Origin: Sulfuricurvum sp. IAE1
GTDB taxonomy: Bacteria; Campylobacterota; Campylobacteria; Campylobacterales; Sulfurimonadaceae
NCBI RefSeq assembly: GCF_004347735.1
Contig: NZ_SLTI01000004.1
Coordinates: 16,647 to 80,646, forward strand
DNA length: 64,000 nt
Reading direction: 5' to 3'
Part shown: positions 9,071-17,556 of the stretch, one piece after another
Numbering within the stretch: position 1 is the first letter of the stretch
Layout of the letters: every line of letters starts with the position of its first letter
Notes under the pieces: model-generated
Seen by the model: only the letters and a program-made list of their open reading frames with translations
What the model was told of the DNA's origin: nothing
The model's database searches: none
Position numbers and translations under genes: made by a program

Positions 9071-9957
9071 AAATACTCCTCACCGGGGCAACGGGATTCA
9101 TCGGAAAACACTTAAGCAAAAAACTCATTGAAGCCGGTCATACGGTCCATGCGATCATTCGAAATTCAAGCGACCGCCAGCGTTTGGACCCGATGCTAAA
9201 CGTACATATTCACGATGAAACGGTTGCCGACCTCATCGGTTATTTCGAGCGTGAACGGTTCGACGGGGTTATCCATCTTGCTTCGTTGTTCCTTGCCGCC
9301 CATTCGGCAGACCAAATCGAAAAACTGATCGCTTCGAATGTCACATTCGGAACGTTACTGCTCGAAGCGTCCAAAACGTCAAAAGTCAAATGGTTTATCA
9401 ATACGGGAACCTTTTGGCAGCATTATGGTGACCGTGACTACGATCCGGTCAATCTGTATGCGGCCACCAAAGAAGCGTTCGAAAAAATAGCCGCCTACTA
9501 TTCCGAAACATCGGACCTAATTTTTACAACACTCAAACTCAACGATACGTTCGGCCCCGATGACACCAGGAACAAAATATTCACGTTGTGGGACAAAATT
9601 TCTCGGACAGACGAAATACTGGAAATGTCCGGCGGTGAACAGCTCATCGACATCAGTTACATCGACGACGTCGTCTCAGCATATCTTAAACTGACCGAAC
9701 ATCTCTCTTCTGAACATGCGAACGATTTCAAAGATTCGACCTTTGCCGTCATGTCCGCTCACCGGATGAGCCTCAAAGATTTAGCCGGCGAGTTTGAAAA
9801 AGCGACACATAAAAAACTCAATATCGCATGGGGCGCAAAACCTTATCGCGAAAGAGAAGTGATGATCCCCTGGACCGGGGGCAAACCTGTCCCGGGATGG
9901 GAATCTCATCACACCCTGCACGAAGCAATACAAAAAACATCGGGAGCAATACCATGA
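9067..9957 (+). CDS. NAD(P)-dependent sugar nucleotide reductase/epimerase (SDR), probably CDP-4-keto-dideoxyhexose reductase
   Basis: This 296-residue extended SDR begins with LLTGATGFIGKHL (Gly motif at residues 7-13) and has NTGTFWQHYGD and LYAATKEAFEK, giving a Tyr-x3-Lys pair. It resembles the RfbJ/RfbS/AscF-type reductases that finish CDP-dideoxyhexose synthesis. Its place between the epimerase and rfbH supports that role. Abequose, paratose/tyvelose or ascarylose cannot be separated by motif, but the RmlC-like neighbour favours an L-sugar such as ascarylose. ATGA overlaps couple it to both neighbours. Confidence 0.82.
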   Translation: MKILLTGATGFIGKHLSKKLIEAGHTVHAIIRNSSDRQRLDPMLNVHIHDETVADLIGYFERERFDGVIHLASLFLAAHSADQIEKLIASNVTFGTLLLEASKTSKVKWFINTGTFWQHYGDRDYDPVNLYAATKEAFEKIAAYYSETSDLIFTTLKLNDTFGPDDTRNKIFTLWDKISRTDEILEMSGGEQLIDISYIDDVVSAYLKLTEHLSSEHANDFKDSTFAVMSAHRMSLKDLAGEFEKATHKKLNIAWGAKPYREREVMIPWTGGKPVPGWESHHTLHEAIQKTSGAIP

Positions 9958-11282
9958 CTGAAGCGGAAAAACTCAAACAAGAAATTCTTCAAAAAACAAA
10001 AGAGTACTACGAACTTTTTCACAAGCCCGCACAGACAAAACCTTTCGTGGCCGGTAAAAGCCGCGTAAACTATGCCGGTCGCGTATTCGACGCGCAGGAG
10101 ATGATCAATCTGGTTGACAGTTCCCTGGATTTTTGGCTCACCTACGGAGACTATTCGAAACAGTTTGAAAAAGAACTCGCCAAATATCTGGGCGTACGGT
10201 GGGCTTTCCTGGTCAACAGCGGGAGTTCGGCAAACCTTTTAGCCTTTTATGCCCTAACATCGCCTCTCCTCGGAGAGAGACAAGTCAAACGGGGAGACGA
10301 AGTCATTACCGTCGCTGCCGGGTTCCCGACAACGGTAGCCCCGGTCGTCCAATACGGCGCCGTTCCGGTTTTCGTGGACATGGAACTGACACATTTCAAT
10401 ATCGACGTCAACGAACTGGAAAAAGCGCTCAGTCCAAAAACAAAAGCCGTAATGATCGCCCATACTCTGGGGAATCCGTTTAACCTGCGTGCCGTCAAAG
10501 AGTTCTGCGACAGACATAATCTCTGGCTGATCGAAGACAACTGTGACGCTCTGGGTTCGACATACGAGGGAAAACCGACCGGCACGTGGGGGGATATCGG
10601 AACATCAAGCTTCTATCCTCCACATCATATGACGATGGGAGAAGGGGGAGCAACCTACACCGACAACCCTCTCCTTAAAAAAATCATGCTCTCGATGCGC
10701 GACTGGGGACGCGACTGCTGGTGTGAAAGCGGAATCGACAACACTTGCGGATGCCGGTTTACCCAGAGTTTTGGAACACTGCCGCAAGGATATGATCACA
10801 AATATGTGTACAGCCATTTCGGCTTTAATCTGAAAGTCTCGGACATGCAAGCCGCCGTCGGTGTGGCTCAACTCCAGAAATTCCCCGCATTCGTCGAAAA
10901 AAGAAAAGAAAACTATGCCAAACTCTACCATGCTCTACGTGACGTCGAAGAATTGATCCTGGTCTCGGCACAGAAAAATTCCGATCCCAGCTGGTTCGGG
11001 TTCATGATGACCCTTAAAGACGGGGTAAAATTCACCCGGAACACTCTGGTGGAACATCTTGAAAAAAACAACATACAGACCCGAAACCTTTTTGCCGGAA
11101 ATATGCTCCGTCATCCCATGTTCGATCATCTGCAAAAGGGGGTCGACTACCGCGTTGTCGGCGATTTGCCCAATACCGACAAGATTATGAACGACAGTTT
11201 TTGGATCGGTCTTTACCCCGGGATGGCCGATGAAGCGATCGACTATATGAGTACGATAATACGGGAGTTTATTCATGGCTAA
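9954..11282 (+). CDS. rfbH: CDP-6-deoxy-4-keto-glucose 3-dehydrase (E1, PMP and iron-sulfur dependent)
   Basis: E1 removes the C3 hydroxyl of CDP-4-keto-6-deoxyglucose using pyridoxamine phosphate and a [2Fe-2S] cluster. The 442-residue aminotransferase-fold protein has FYPPHHMTMGEGG at residues 220-232, where His replaces the Schiff-base Lys, the hallmark of this dehydrase. The cysteine-rich insert DCWCESGIDNTCGC (about 254-267) supplies cluster ligands. ATG 9954 overlaps the previous stop; an in-frame extension upstream lies inside that gene and is rejected. The partner flavo-iron-sulfur reductase E3 (DdhD/AscD) is not in this window. Confidence 0.95.
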   Translation: MTEAEKLKQEILQKTKEYYELFHKPAQTKPFVAGKSRVNYAGRVFDAQEMINLVDSSLDFWLTYGDYSKQFEKELAKYLGVRWAFLVNSGSSANLLAFYALTSPLLGERQVKRGDEVITVAAGFPTTVAPVVQYGAVPVFVDMELTHFNIDVNELEKALSPKTKAVMIAHTLGNPFNLRAVKEFCDRHNLWLIEDNCDALGSTYEGKPTGTWGDIGTSSFYPPHHMTMGEGGATYTDNPLLKKIMLSMRDWGRDCWCESGIDNTCGCRFTQSFGTLPQGYDHKYVYSHFGFNLKVSDMQAAVGVAQLQKFPAFVEKRKENYAKLYHALRDVEELILVSAQKNSDPSWFGFMMTLKDGVKFTRNTLVEHLEKNNIQTRNLFAGNMLRHPMFDHLQKGVDYRVVGDLPNTDKIMNDSFWIGLYPGMADEAIDYMSTIIREFIHG

Positions 11283-12249
11283 TCCGAAAGTCTCCGTCTT
11301 AATTCCGGCCTACAACTACGCCCATTATCTGGGGGAAGCGATAGAGAGCGTTTTGGCGCAGACATACGGTGATTTCGAAATCATCGTCATGGACAACTGT
11401 TCGGAAGACAATACCGAAGAAGTGGTCCGAAGCTATACGGAAAAAGACGCCAGGGTCCTGTATTTTAAAAATTCGTCCAATATCGGCATGTACCGAAATT
11501 ACAACCAGTCGCTTTTGTACGCTTCGGGCGAGTACATAAAATTTTTAAATGCGGACGATACTTTCGAACCTACTCTCCTGGAAAAATTCGTCAATGTGAT
11601 GGAAAGCGATCCCTCCATTTCGGTCGTGACCTCTTACCGCAAACATTTCGGCTCAAAAAACGATATCCTGATCCCTCCGCACAAAGGACGGATCGAAGCA
11701 CGCGAGGCGATCTTATCCTCGCTGCGTTATGGGAACTGGATCGGTGAGCCGACTACGGTTATGATCCGACGCGTAAACCTTAATCTGGGCCTTTTTGACA
11801 TCTCGCTTCTGATGTTCGCAGACCAGGATATGTGGCTTCGGCACCTACGCGTAGGCGATCTTTACGTCATCGATGAGGTTCTATCGTCGTTTAGAATCCA
11901 CGAGGAACAAGGGACCGTCCACCTCAACAGCGATCAGGGAAAACGCGCGTTCAATGCCTTGCAGTATGCCGAATATCGCCGGAATGCCATTCTCAATCAT
12001 CGTTTCGGCTACGACCTCTACGCCGCCGATGTCCGCAGAAGCAGAAGAATCCTAAGAGATGCGTCCAAAAGCATCGTCAAACTGATCAAGAGACAACAAA
12101 CATCCGACAACGCACTGATGTATCTCTACAGCCTGAAGTTTTTAACCCGTTTCTTCCGTGTCTGGTTAACGCCGGCACTGTTTTTATCTTTCATCGACAC
12201 CCTGAAAGCGAAACGGAAAAACTTCAAACAAACCCATAATGAAGAATAG
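11275..12249 (+). CDS. Glycosyltransferase family 2
   Basis: The 324-residue protein starts with VSVLIPAYNYAHYLGEAIES and continues with VMDNCSEDNT and FLNADDTF, the standard GT2 GT-A core with a metal-binding Asp cluster near residue 89. The C-terminal third is basic (KRKNFKQ) and may touch the membrane. It overlaps rfbH by eight bases and so belongs to the same transcript. It may use the CDP-dideoxyhexose made just upstream, which is only a positional guess. Confidence 0.87.
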   Translation: MANPKVSVLIPAYNYAHYLGEAIESVLAQTYGDFEIIVMDNCSEDNTEEVVRSYTEKDARVLYFKNSSNIGMYRNYNQSLLYASGEYIKFLNADDTFEPTLLEKFVNVMESDPSISVVTSYRKHFGSKNDILIPPHKGRIEAREAILSSLRYGNWIGEPTTVMIRRVNLNLGLFDISLLMFADQDMWLRHLRVGDLYVIDEVLSSFRIHEEQGTVHLNSDQGKRAFNALQYAEYRRNAILNHRFGYDLYAADVRRSRRILRDASKSIVKLIKRQQTSDNALMYLYSLKFLTRFFRVWLTPALFLSFIDTLKAKRKNFKQTHNEE

Positions 12250-12272
12250 AGTCTTCGAACGGAAAAAATAAC

Positions 12273-13046
12273 GTGAAAAATATCAATGAGCTGACTTCCA
12301 CAGTCGATTTCTCGGTTTGCACGCTCGTTACCGATTTCGACGAGTACCGCGAAATGATCGCATCGTTTAACCGCGCCGGCTTCACCGATGCCGATACCGA
12401 GTTTTTGTACGTCGACAATTCAAACGGCAATACCGAAGACGGCTACAGCGGACTGAACAAATTTTTAAACCGTGCTTCCGGGAAATACATCATTATCTGC
12501 CATCAGGACATTCTTTTGAAGTTCGACGATGTCGGCGTGCTGAAGCAACGGCTCGCGGAAATGGACCGGCTCGATCCTGACTGGGCCGTTTTGGGGAATG
12601 CCGGTTACGGCGACTTCAATACCAAACTCTACCGGATTACCGATCCCTGGGGAGCCGATCAAAAAATCGGGACCCTCCCCGCGCGGGCCCGCAGCCTCGA
12701 TGAAAATTTTCTCCTTGTCAAAAATGACGCAAACCTGGCACTTTCCCACGATCTCAAGGGATTTCACCTCTACGCCACCGACCTGTGTGCCCTTGCCGAT
12801 ATGCTCGGCTGGAATGCCTACGTGATCGATTTTCATCTTTACCATAAAAGCGGCGGCAACTGCAACGAAAGCTTTTTTGCGTCAAAAAACGCCTTCATGG
12901 ACAAATACGCACGGATCGTCCGCCCGATGGCAATCCGCACTACATGCACCATGATGCTTATAACGAGTGCCCCCTTCCTCAACCGGATCATCAATAAAAA
13001 ACTCTTCTACAGCATCCGAAAACGGCTGGACTCCCTCTTCCGATGA
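12273..13046 (+). CDS. Glycosyltransferase-like protein (GT2-like family with HQD motif)
   Basis: The 257-residue protein has a shortened GT-A core: DFSVCTLVTDFDEY, then LYVDNSNGN and IIICHQDILLKFDD. The HQD triplet replaces the usual DxD and is the pattern I recall from the Pfam Glyco_tranf_2_5 group. Histidine and aspartate residues later (HLYHKSGGNC) would complete the site. It begins at GTG 12273, 23 bases after the previous stop, without a strong ribosome site, so the start is uncertain. Sugar specificity is unknown. Confidence 0.75.
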   Translation: MKNINELTSTVDFSVCTLVTDFDEYREMIASFNRAGFTDADTEFLYVDNSNGNTEDGYSGLNKFLNRASGKYIIICHQDILLKFDDVGVLKQRLAEMDRLDPDWAVLGNAGYGDFNTKLYRITDPWGADQKIGTLPARARSLDENFLLVKNDANLALSHDLKGFHLYATDLCALADMLGWNAYVIDFHLYHKSGGNCNESFFASKNAFMDKYARIVRPMAIRTTCTMMLITSAPFLNRIINKKLFYSIRKRLDSLFR

Positions 13047-13972
13047 ACAGCGTAGACGTCTCCTTTATCACCGTGAACTACAATTCTTCGGCCCATACGG
13101 CCGCACTCGTCGAAAGCATCCGTACCCATGTTTCCGATGGAACAACGTACGAAATCGTCATCGTCGACAATGCTTCCGAAGCCGAAGACTATAACCGTCT
13201 TCAGAGTACACTCGAAGGCTCGCCTTCGGTCAAACTCGTGCGCAACCGGATCAACAGCGGATTTGCCGGAGGAAACATGCTGGGCGTGAACGTCGCGTCG
13301 GGACGGTATTATTTCTTTATCAACAACGATTGCCTCCTCCTCAACGACGCCGCATCGCGGCTAAGGGAGTTTATGGAATCGCATCCCGATGCCGGGGCCC
13401 TGACCGCAAAAATCACTGATGAAAACGGCAATTTTTCCTCGTCTTACAAACAGTTCCCCTCGGTCGTCAAACAATGGTTCGGAAACTCCGCCCACCGCGT
13501 GCTCTCCAAAAACCGTTTCCCCAGTAATAAAGCACGGTTGGAACTCCCCACGCAAGTCGAGGTCATCAGCGGGTCATGCATGTTTTTCGATGCCGACGTT
13601 TTTTGCGCAATCGGGGGGCTCGATACCGTTTTTTTCCTCTACTGCGAAGAAGAAGACATCTGCAGACGTGTCTGGAACAGCGGTCGGGCGGTCTATTTTC
13701 TCCCCTCCGCCGAAGTATTCCACGAAGGGGGAGGAAGTTCGGGGAACAATCCCGCCCTCGAAAAAGAATTTTATATCTCCTACAATCTCCTCATCGACAA
13801 ACATTTTCAGGGAGTGGCCCGGATACTGATCAAAACCGCCCTCTTTTTCAAACTGCTCCGCCGCACCGCTACAAAAAAACGGGGATGGGCGATATTTGCT
13901 TTTTTCCTGCGCGGGGCGCCGATCAAAGAGAGTTTGCGCTATAAACAGACCATACAGGCAAGCCGTCCATGA
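13043..13972 (+). CDS. Glycosyltransferase family 2 (rhamnosyltransferase-like)
   Basis: The 309-residue GT2 has VSFITVNYNSSAHT at its start, IVIVDNASEAED, the NSGFAGGNMLGV segment and FINNDCLLL as the metal site near residue 95. A later FFLYCEEEDICRR gives the ED pair. The NxGFAGGNN-type motif is typical of enzymes annotated as rhamnosyltransferases (WbbL/RfbN-like), consistent with the dTDP-rhamnose genes upstream. It overlaps both neighbours by ATGA. Confidence 0.86.
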   Translation: MNSVDVSFITVNYNSSAHTAALVESIRTHVSDGTTYEIVIVDNASEAEDYNRLQSTLEGSPSVKLVRNRINSGFAGGNMLGVNVASGRYYFFINNDCLLLNDAASRLREFMESHPDAGALTAKITDENGNFSSSYKQFPSVVKQWFGNSAHRVLSKNRFPSNKARLELPTQVEVISGSCMFFDADVFCAIGGLDTVFFLYCEEEDICRRVWNSGRAVYFLPSAEVFHEGGGSSGNNPALEKEFYISYNLLIDKHFQGVARILIKTALFFKLLRRTATKKRGWAIFAFFLRGAPIKESLRYKQTIQASRP

Positions 13973-15270
13973 TTCTACGATTATTTTCTTTTGATACCGT
14001 TCGCTCTTACCGTGAACAGTCGGCTCTGGCCGCGAATTATCTGCTTATCCTTTATGCTTTTTTGCTGCCGGTTGCACCCAAAGCGGCCAGCAAGGTTTTT
14101 ATCGGCATTGCCGTTTTGATGCTGTTCAGCGGCGGGTTAAAGGAAAAATTTTTCCGCTCTCTCAAACATCCGGTGGTTCTCTCGTTTATCCTCTTTTATC
14201 TGATGCATGCTCTTTGGATGTTCGGGAGCGAGCACATTTCGACGGCCCTTTTCAAACTCAAAGAGTTCAAATACCTCCTTTACGTCCTAGTCATCACGAT
14301 GATCCTGCAAAAAGGGTTCGTCTCTAAAATTCTCGGCGGGTTCATAGCCGGAATATCTCTGAGCGTACTGATCTCGCTTAGTATGTTTTCGGGCCTTCCG
14401 ATCCTCGAACTTCTCCAGAAAATACCCCTCGTTACGGTCAATACGATTCATCCCAACGTTCCGTTCATGGTGAGTTACACCGCCTATAGCATCAGCCTCG
14501 TTCTGGTCGCCAATTTGATGCTGTATCGCCTATTGGTCCGTTCCGGCGAAATCTTCTACTTGCGGTTCTTGTATGCACTCATTTTCATCGGTACCAGCAC
14601 TACCGTATTTCTCGTCGATTCCAGGCTCGGATACATCTTATACGGAATCAGCATCCTGTTTACGATCGCGTTTGCTTTCCGACGATATTTTTACCGGGTA
14701 GCCGCCGTCTCATCGCTGTTGGTGGGCACTACGTACGTACTGCTGTATTCCTATAGTCCGTCATTTGAGAGTCGGGTCGATACCATTGTCGACGACGCCC
14801 GTAACTCCATGAACGCTTCGTATAGCTCAGGAGGAGGCATACGGATCGGCTATTACGTTCACGGTTGGGAAGTGATTCGAAACAATCCGATTTTCGGGGT
14901 CGGCACGGGCGACCATCTCGCCGAGGTGATCGACGTCATCAACCGGTTCGAAAAGGATCCGGCCAACCGTGATGCGCTTAACTATAATTACAAAAGTGGA
15001 GATAGTGCAAGTTTTGACAGTGAATACCTCGATACCGTTGTCCAGTTCGGCATCGTCGGACTACTCGTATTTTTTAATATCGCCTATCGGCTGATTCGCG
15101 ATCCCCAGCCGGACCCTTACCTTAAATACTTTCAATACCTGCTGGCACTCTCCATCGTGATGATTGCCGGGCCATCTCTGATTTTTATCCCTTCCGAAGT
15201 CGGAAAAGCACTGGTGCTGCTGGCAGCACTTAGCCTGTCGCATCCTATTGAGCAACGTTCTCGAGCGTAA
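13969..15270 (+). CDS. O-antigen ligase / polymerase-like membrane protein
   Basis: The 433-residue protein is mostly hydrophobic, with about ten to twelve predicted membrane segments and one larger periplasmic loop (roughly residues 265-345) that contains GGIRIGYYVHGWEVIRNNP and GVGTGDH, a pattern of the Wzy_C/WaaL superfamily. Such proteins either polymerise repeat units or ligate O-antigen to lipid A-core in the periplasm. A second polymerase-like gene lies at 31770, so this one may be the ligase. The stop is six bases from the convergent gene at 15277. Confidence 0.8.
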   Translation: MILRLFSFDTVRSYREQSALAANYLLILYAFLLPVAPKAASKVFIGIAVLMLFSGGLKEKFFRSLKHPVVLSFILFYLMHALWMFGSEHISTALFKLKEFKYLLYVLVITMILQKGFVSKILGGFIAGISLSVLISLSMFSGLPILELLQKIPLVTVNTIHPNVPFMVSYTAYSISLVLVANLMLYRLLVRSGEIFYLRFLYALIFIGTSTTVFLVDSRLGYILYGISILFTIAFAFRRYFYRVAAVSSLLVGTTYVLLYSYSPSFESRVDTIVDDARNSMNASYSSGGGIRIGYYVHGWEVIRNNPIFGVGTGDHLAEVIDVINRFEKDPANRDALNYNYKSGDSASFDSEYLDTVVQFGIVGLLVFFNIAYRLIRDPQPDPYLKYFQYLLALSIVMIAGPSLIFIPSEVGKALVLLAALSLSHPIEQRSRA

Positions 15271-15276
15271 GGATAC

Positions 15277-16281
15277 CTACGCCAGACACCCGTTTATACA
15301 ATGCATCACTTCTTCGACCTGAGGTTCATCCCCCTCGGCATTGAAAACGGCATGGTGGCGTCTGTCGATCGGCAGATAGCGGTAGGGGACGGTAAAGAAA
15401 AAGATCCCGACCGTCGGCGTGCCGGCGGCAATAGCCATGTTCCGGATTCCCGTATCGCCGCTTACCACCATGCGTGCTTTCCCCAAAAACGGCATCAACT
15501 CCTCCAGCGGCATCGGGTCGAGCTTGCGGACAGCCGGATACGCACGCAGGCTCTCCATCAGGCCATCGACTTTTTCGTAATCGCGTATCCCTTCGAGCAC
15601 AACATGTTCGACATCGGGGTAAGCATCCGCCGATCGGGCGATCAATTCGGCGAAACGGTCCTGCGACCAGCACTTCCAACCCAGCGACGCGGTCGTAAAA
15701 TAGACGATATAGGGGCGTTCCCGATCGGTTTCATAGGACGGATAGCCGTATTCGAGCACCTGTTTTTTCGGGGCACCGAGGATGTAAAGCATATGCAGCA
15801 GGGTCTCCACCTCGGGAACCAGATCCGAGCGGAGAACGGCGATATCGTAAAACAGGCTGTTTTTGAATTTGCGATAAGGGAATCCTATCTTCAAGCGCGC
15901 CTTGGTCATCATACAGATGATCCCGGACAAAGAAGTGTCGGCCATATCGAACACGATATCGTGTTCCCCGAGCGCTTTTATGTCACCCAGACGTTCGCCG
16001 TAGGTCGTTTTTTTGCCCTCTTTTTTCTTGTGTACTACGTGTACACGGTCGACGAGGTCCTCCGGTGCGCCGTAAGCGTAATTGTTCACGATGCTCAGCG
16101 TGATCTTCGCGTTGGGGAAAAACTCCCTCGCCTGAATCAAAAACGGCCGCAGGACCATCATATCCCCGATCGCCGCATGGCGGATCACCGCAATCGATCG
16201 AACCGATTCGGGCGACATCGCCGCCGCTCTCTCCCTGGCTTTACGGGTTGCCCATGCCCCTTTTTCATACCATAGTTTCAT
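15277..16281 (-). CDS. Glycosyltransferase family 9 (heptosyltransferase-like)
   Basis: The 334-residue minus-strand protein has IAVIRHAAIGDMMVLRPFL near residue 30 and VVSGDTGIRNMAIAAGTPTVGIFF in the C-terminal domain, matching the GT9 fold. The His usually found after DTG (DSG..H) is replaced by Arg-Asn here, so activity or specificity may be altered. It is translated after the GT4 gene at 16278 with a four-base overlap. The pair faces against the main operon direction, suggesting a separate transcription unit. This could be a core rather than O-antigen transferase. Confidence 0.82.
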   Translation of the reverse strand: MKLWYEKGAWATRKARERAAAMSPESVRSIAVIRHAAIGDMMVLRPFLIQAREFFPNAKITLSIVNNYAYGAPEDLVDRVHVVHKKKEGKKTTYGERLGDIKALGEHDIVFDMADTSLSGIICMMTKARLKIGFPYRKFKNSLFYDIAVLRSDLVPEVETLLHMLYILGAPKKQVLEYGYPSYETDRERPYIVYFTTASLGWKCWSQDRFAELIARSADAYPDVEHVVLEGIRDYEKVDGLMESLRAYPAVRKLDPMPLEELMPFLGKARMVVSGDTGIRNMAIAAGTPTVGIFFFTVPYRYLPIDRRHHAVFNAEGDEPQVEEVMHCINGCLA

Positions 16282-17366
16282 TGCTGCATCTCTTCAAAAA
16301 TTTTTAACATCCGTTCAAACTGTTTGCTGCTTTCAAACACATCGAGCGCTTTGCGCTTCCCCTCCTGCGCAAGATCCCCCCGTAATTTCGGGTCGTCGTG
16401 CAGCCGCCGGAGTTTGAGGTTCAGATCCTGCGCGTCGAATGTGGTGAACAGCAGGCCGTTGAAGCCGTCGTCGATGATCTCCAGTGGCCCCCCGCTTCGG
16501 CTGGCGACAACGCAGATCCCGCACATCATGGCCTCGATCAGCACCAGACCGAACGTCTCTTTTTCGGTTGCCAGCACGACGACGTCGCACAACTGCATCA
16601 TTGCCTGCGCCTCTTTCGTAAATCCCGTAAAGACCCCGACGTCGCCGTAACGCTCCTTCAAAGAACCCAGGTAGCCTTCATCCATCGCATGGCCGACAAT
16701 CAAAGCCTTGGCATTCACCCCTTCCGTGTGCAGTGTCTCGACCGCCTCGAGGACCAGGTGCTGCCCTTTGGGGTGTTCGATACGCCCTACGATGCCGACT
16801 GTAAAAGCATCCTCAATCCCCAATTGCCGACGGCGCGACGCTTTTTCGTCCGCTCCGATCATCTGGGGCTGTTCCGCCCCGATATAGAGTACCTCGATAC
16901 GCGGACGCACTTGGGAGGGGATGAATTTTTCGATCTGCGATTTAACCTGTTCCGTCACTGCCAGCATCAGATCGATATTTTTATAGATAAACCGGTGATA
17001 GAAGTCGTTTTTGAAACGGGTCATCGTCATGTGCCGGGACTGCACTACTTTGGGTTTTCGTTTGGAAAGCAGCTTGGCGGCGACCGCGAGAGGAAGGTCT
17101 TTCGTCCAGTGCAGATGCAGCACGTCAATCCCTTCATCGTCGATGATACGGGCCAGTTCCCGTGCCCCGATCCACGACAACAGGACGTTGCGACGTTTCA
17201 TACTCACGTAGCGTTCCGGACCGTTCCGATAGTATTCTTGCAGTTTTCCTTTTTCGTTAATGACGCTGACACAGCGCCCCTGCAGATAGTGCGCCGCACG
17301 CATCATATAAAGTTCCAGCCCTCCCAGATCGGGGGAGAGGCACAGTTCGCAGATTTTTTTTCCCAT
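16278..17366 (-). CDS. Glycosyltransferase family 4
   Basis: The 362-residue GT-B protein has CLSPDLGGLELYMMRAAHYL at its N terminus, VQSRHMTMTR in the middle, IVGRIEHPKGQHLVLEAVE, and the donor-binding segment KETFGLVLIEAMMCGICVVAS with the GT4 EX7E pattern near residue 270. It is the first gene of a two-gene minus-strand unit with the GT9 gene. A TATAAT reads on the minus strand at 17392-17387, 21 bases before the start. Confidence 0.87.
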   Translation of the reverse strand: MGKKICELCLSPDLGGLELYMMRAAHYLQGRCVSVINEKGKLQEYYRNGPERYVSMKRRNVLLSWIGARELARIIDDEGIDVLHLHWTKDLPLAVAAKLLSKRKPKVVQSRHMTMTRFKNDFYHRFIYKNIDLMLAVTEQVKSQIEKFIPSQVRPRIEVLYIGAEQPQMIGADEKASRRRQLGIEDAFTVGIVGRIEHPKGQHLVLEAVETLHTEGVNAKALIVGHAMDEGYLGSLKERYGDVGVFTGFTKEAQAMMQLCDVVVLATEKETFGLVLIEAMMCGICVVASRSGGPLEIIDDGFNGLLFTTFDAQDLNLKLRRLHDDPKLRGDLAQEGKRKALDVFESSKQFERMLKIFEEMQQ

Positions 17367-17556
17367 GGCCCGCCATATTTGGATAAATTATAGGTGAAGA
17401 TAATAACAAAGAAACCCTGAAAGTACCGATTTTGGGACTATTTAAGTTGATTTTGCATAAGATTATACATATGACAAAATATTAAAATTTACTTGATTTT
17501 TTATTTAAGCAATCATTAGAGTAATCACAGATTAATAATGTGGATGGATAAAGTTA
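17367..17556. promoter_or_regulatory. Divergent intergenic region, AT-rich
   Basis: This 190-base gap separates the minus-strand GT4 gene from manC. On the minus strand TATAAT (17392-17387) could serve the GT4/GT9 pair. On the plus strand only weak elements are visible: TTTAAG (17441) with TATACA (17464) at 17-base spacing. The composition changes sharply here, from about half GC to strongly AT-rich, marking the left edge of the GDP-fucose block. No hairpin terminator or small gene was seen. Confidence 0.45.

Noticed and set aside
9828..9953. N-terminal extension of rfbH by 42 codons
   Set aside because: It lies in the upstream SDR gene in another frame, and ATG 9954 overlaps that gene's stop as in the other couplings.
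15301..16275. A 324-codon plus-strand frame
   Set aside because: It is the shadow of the GT9 gene on the other strand and has no family motif or ribosome site.
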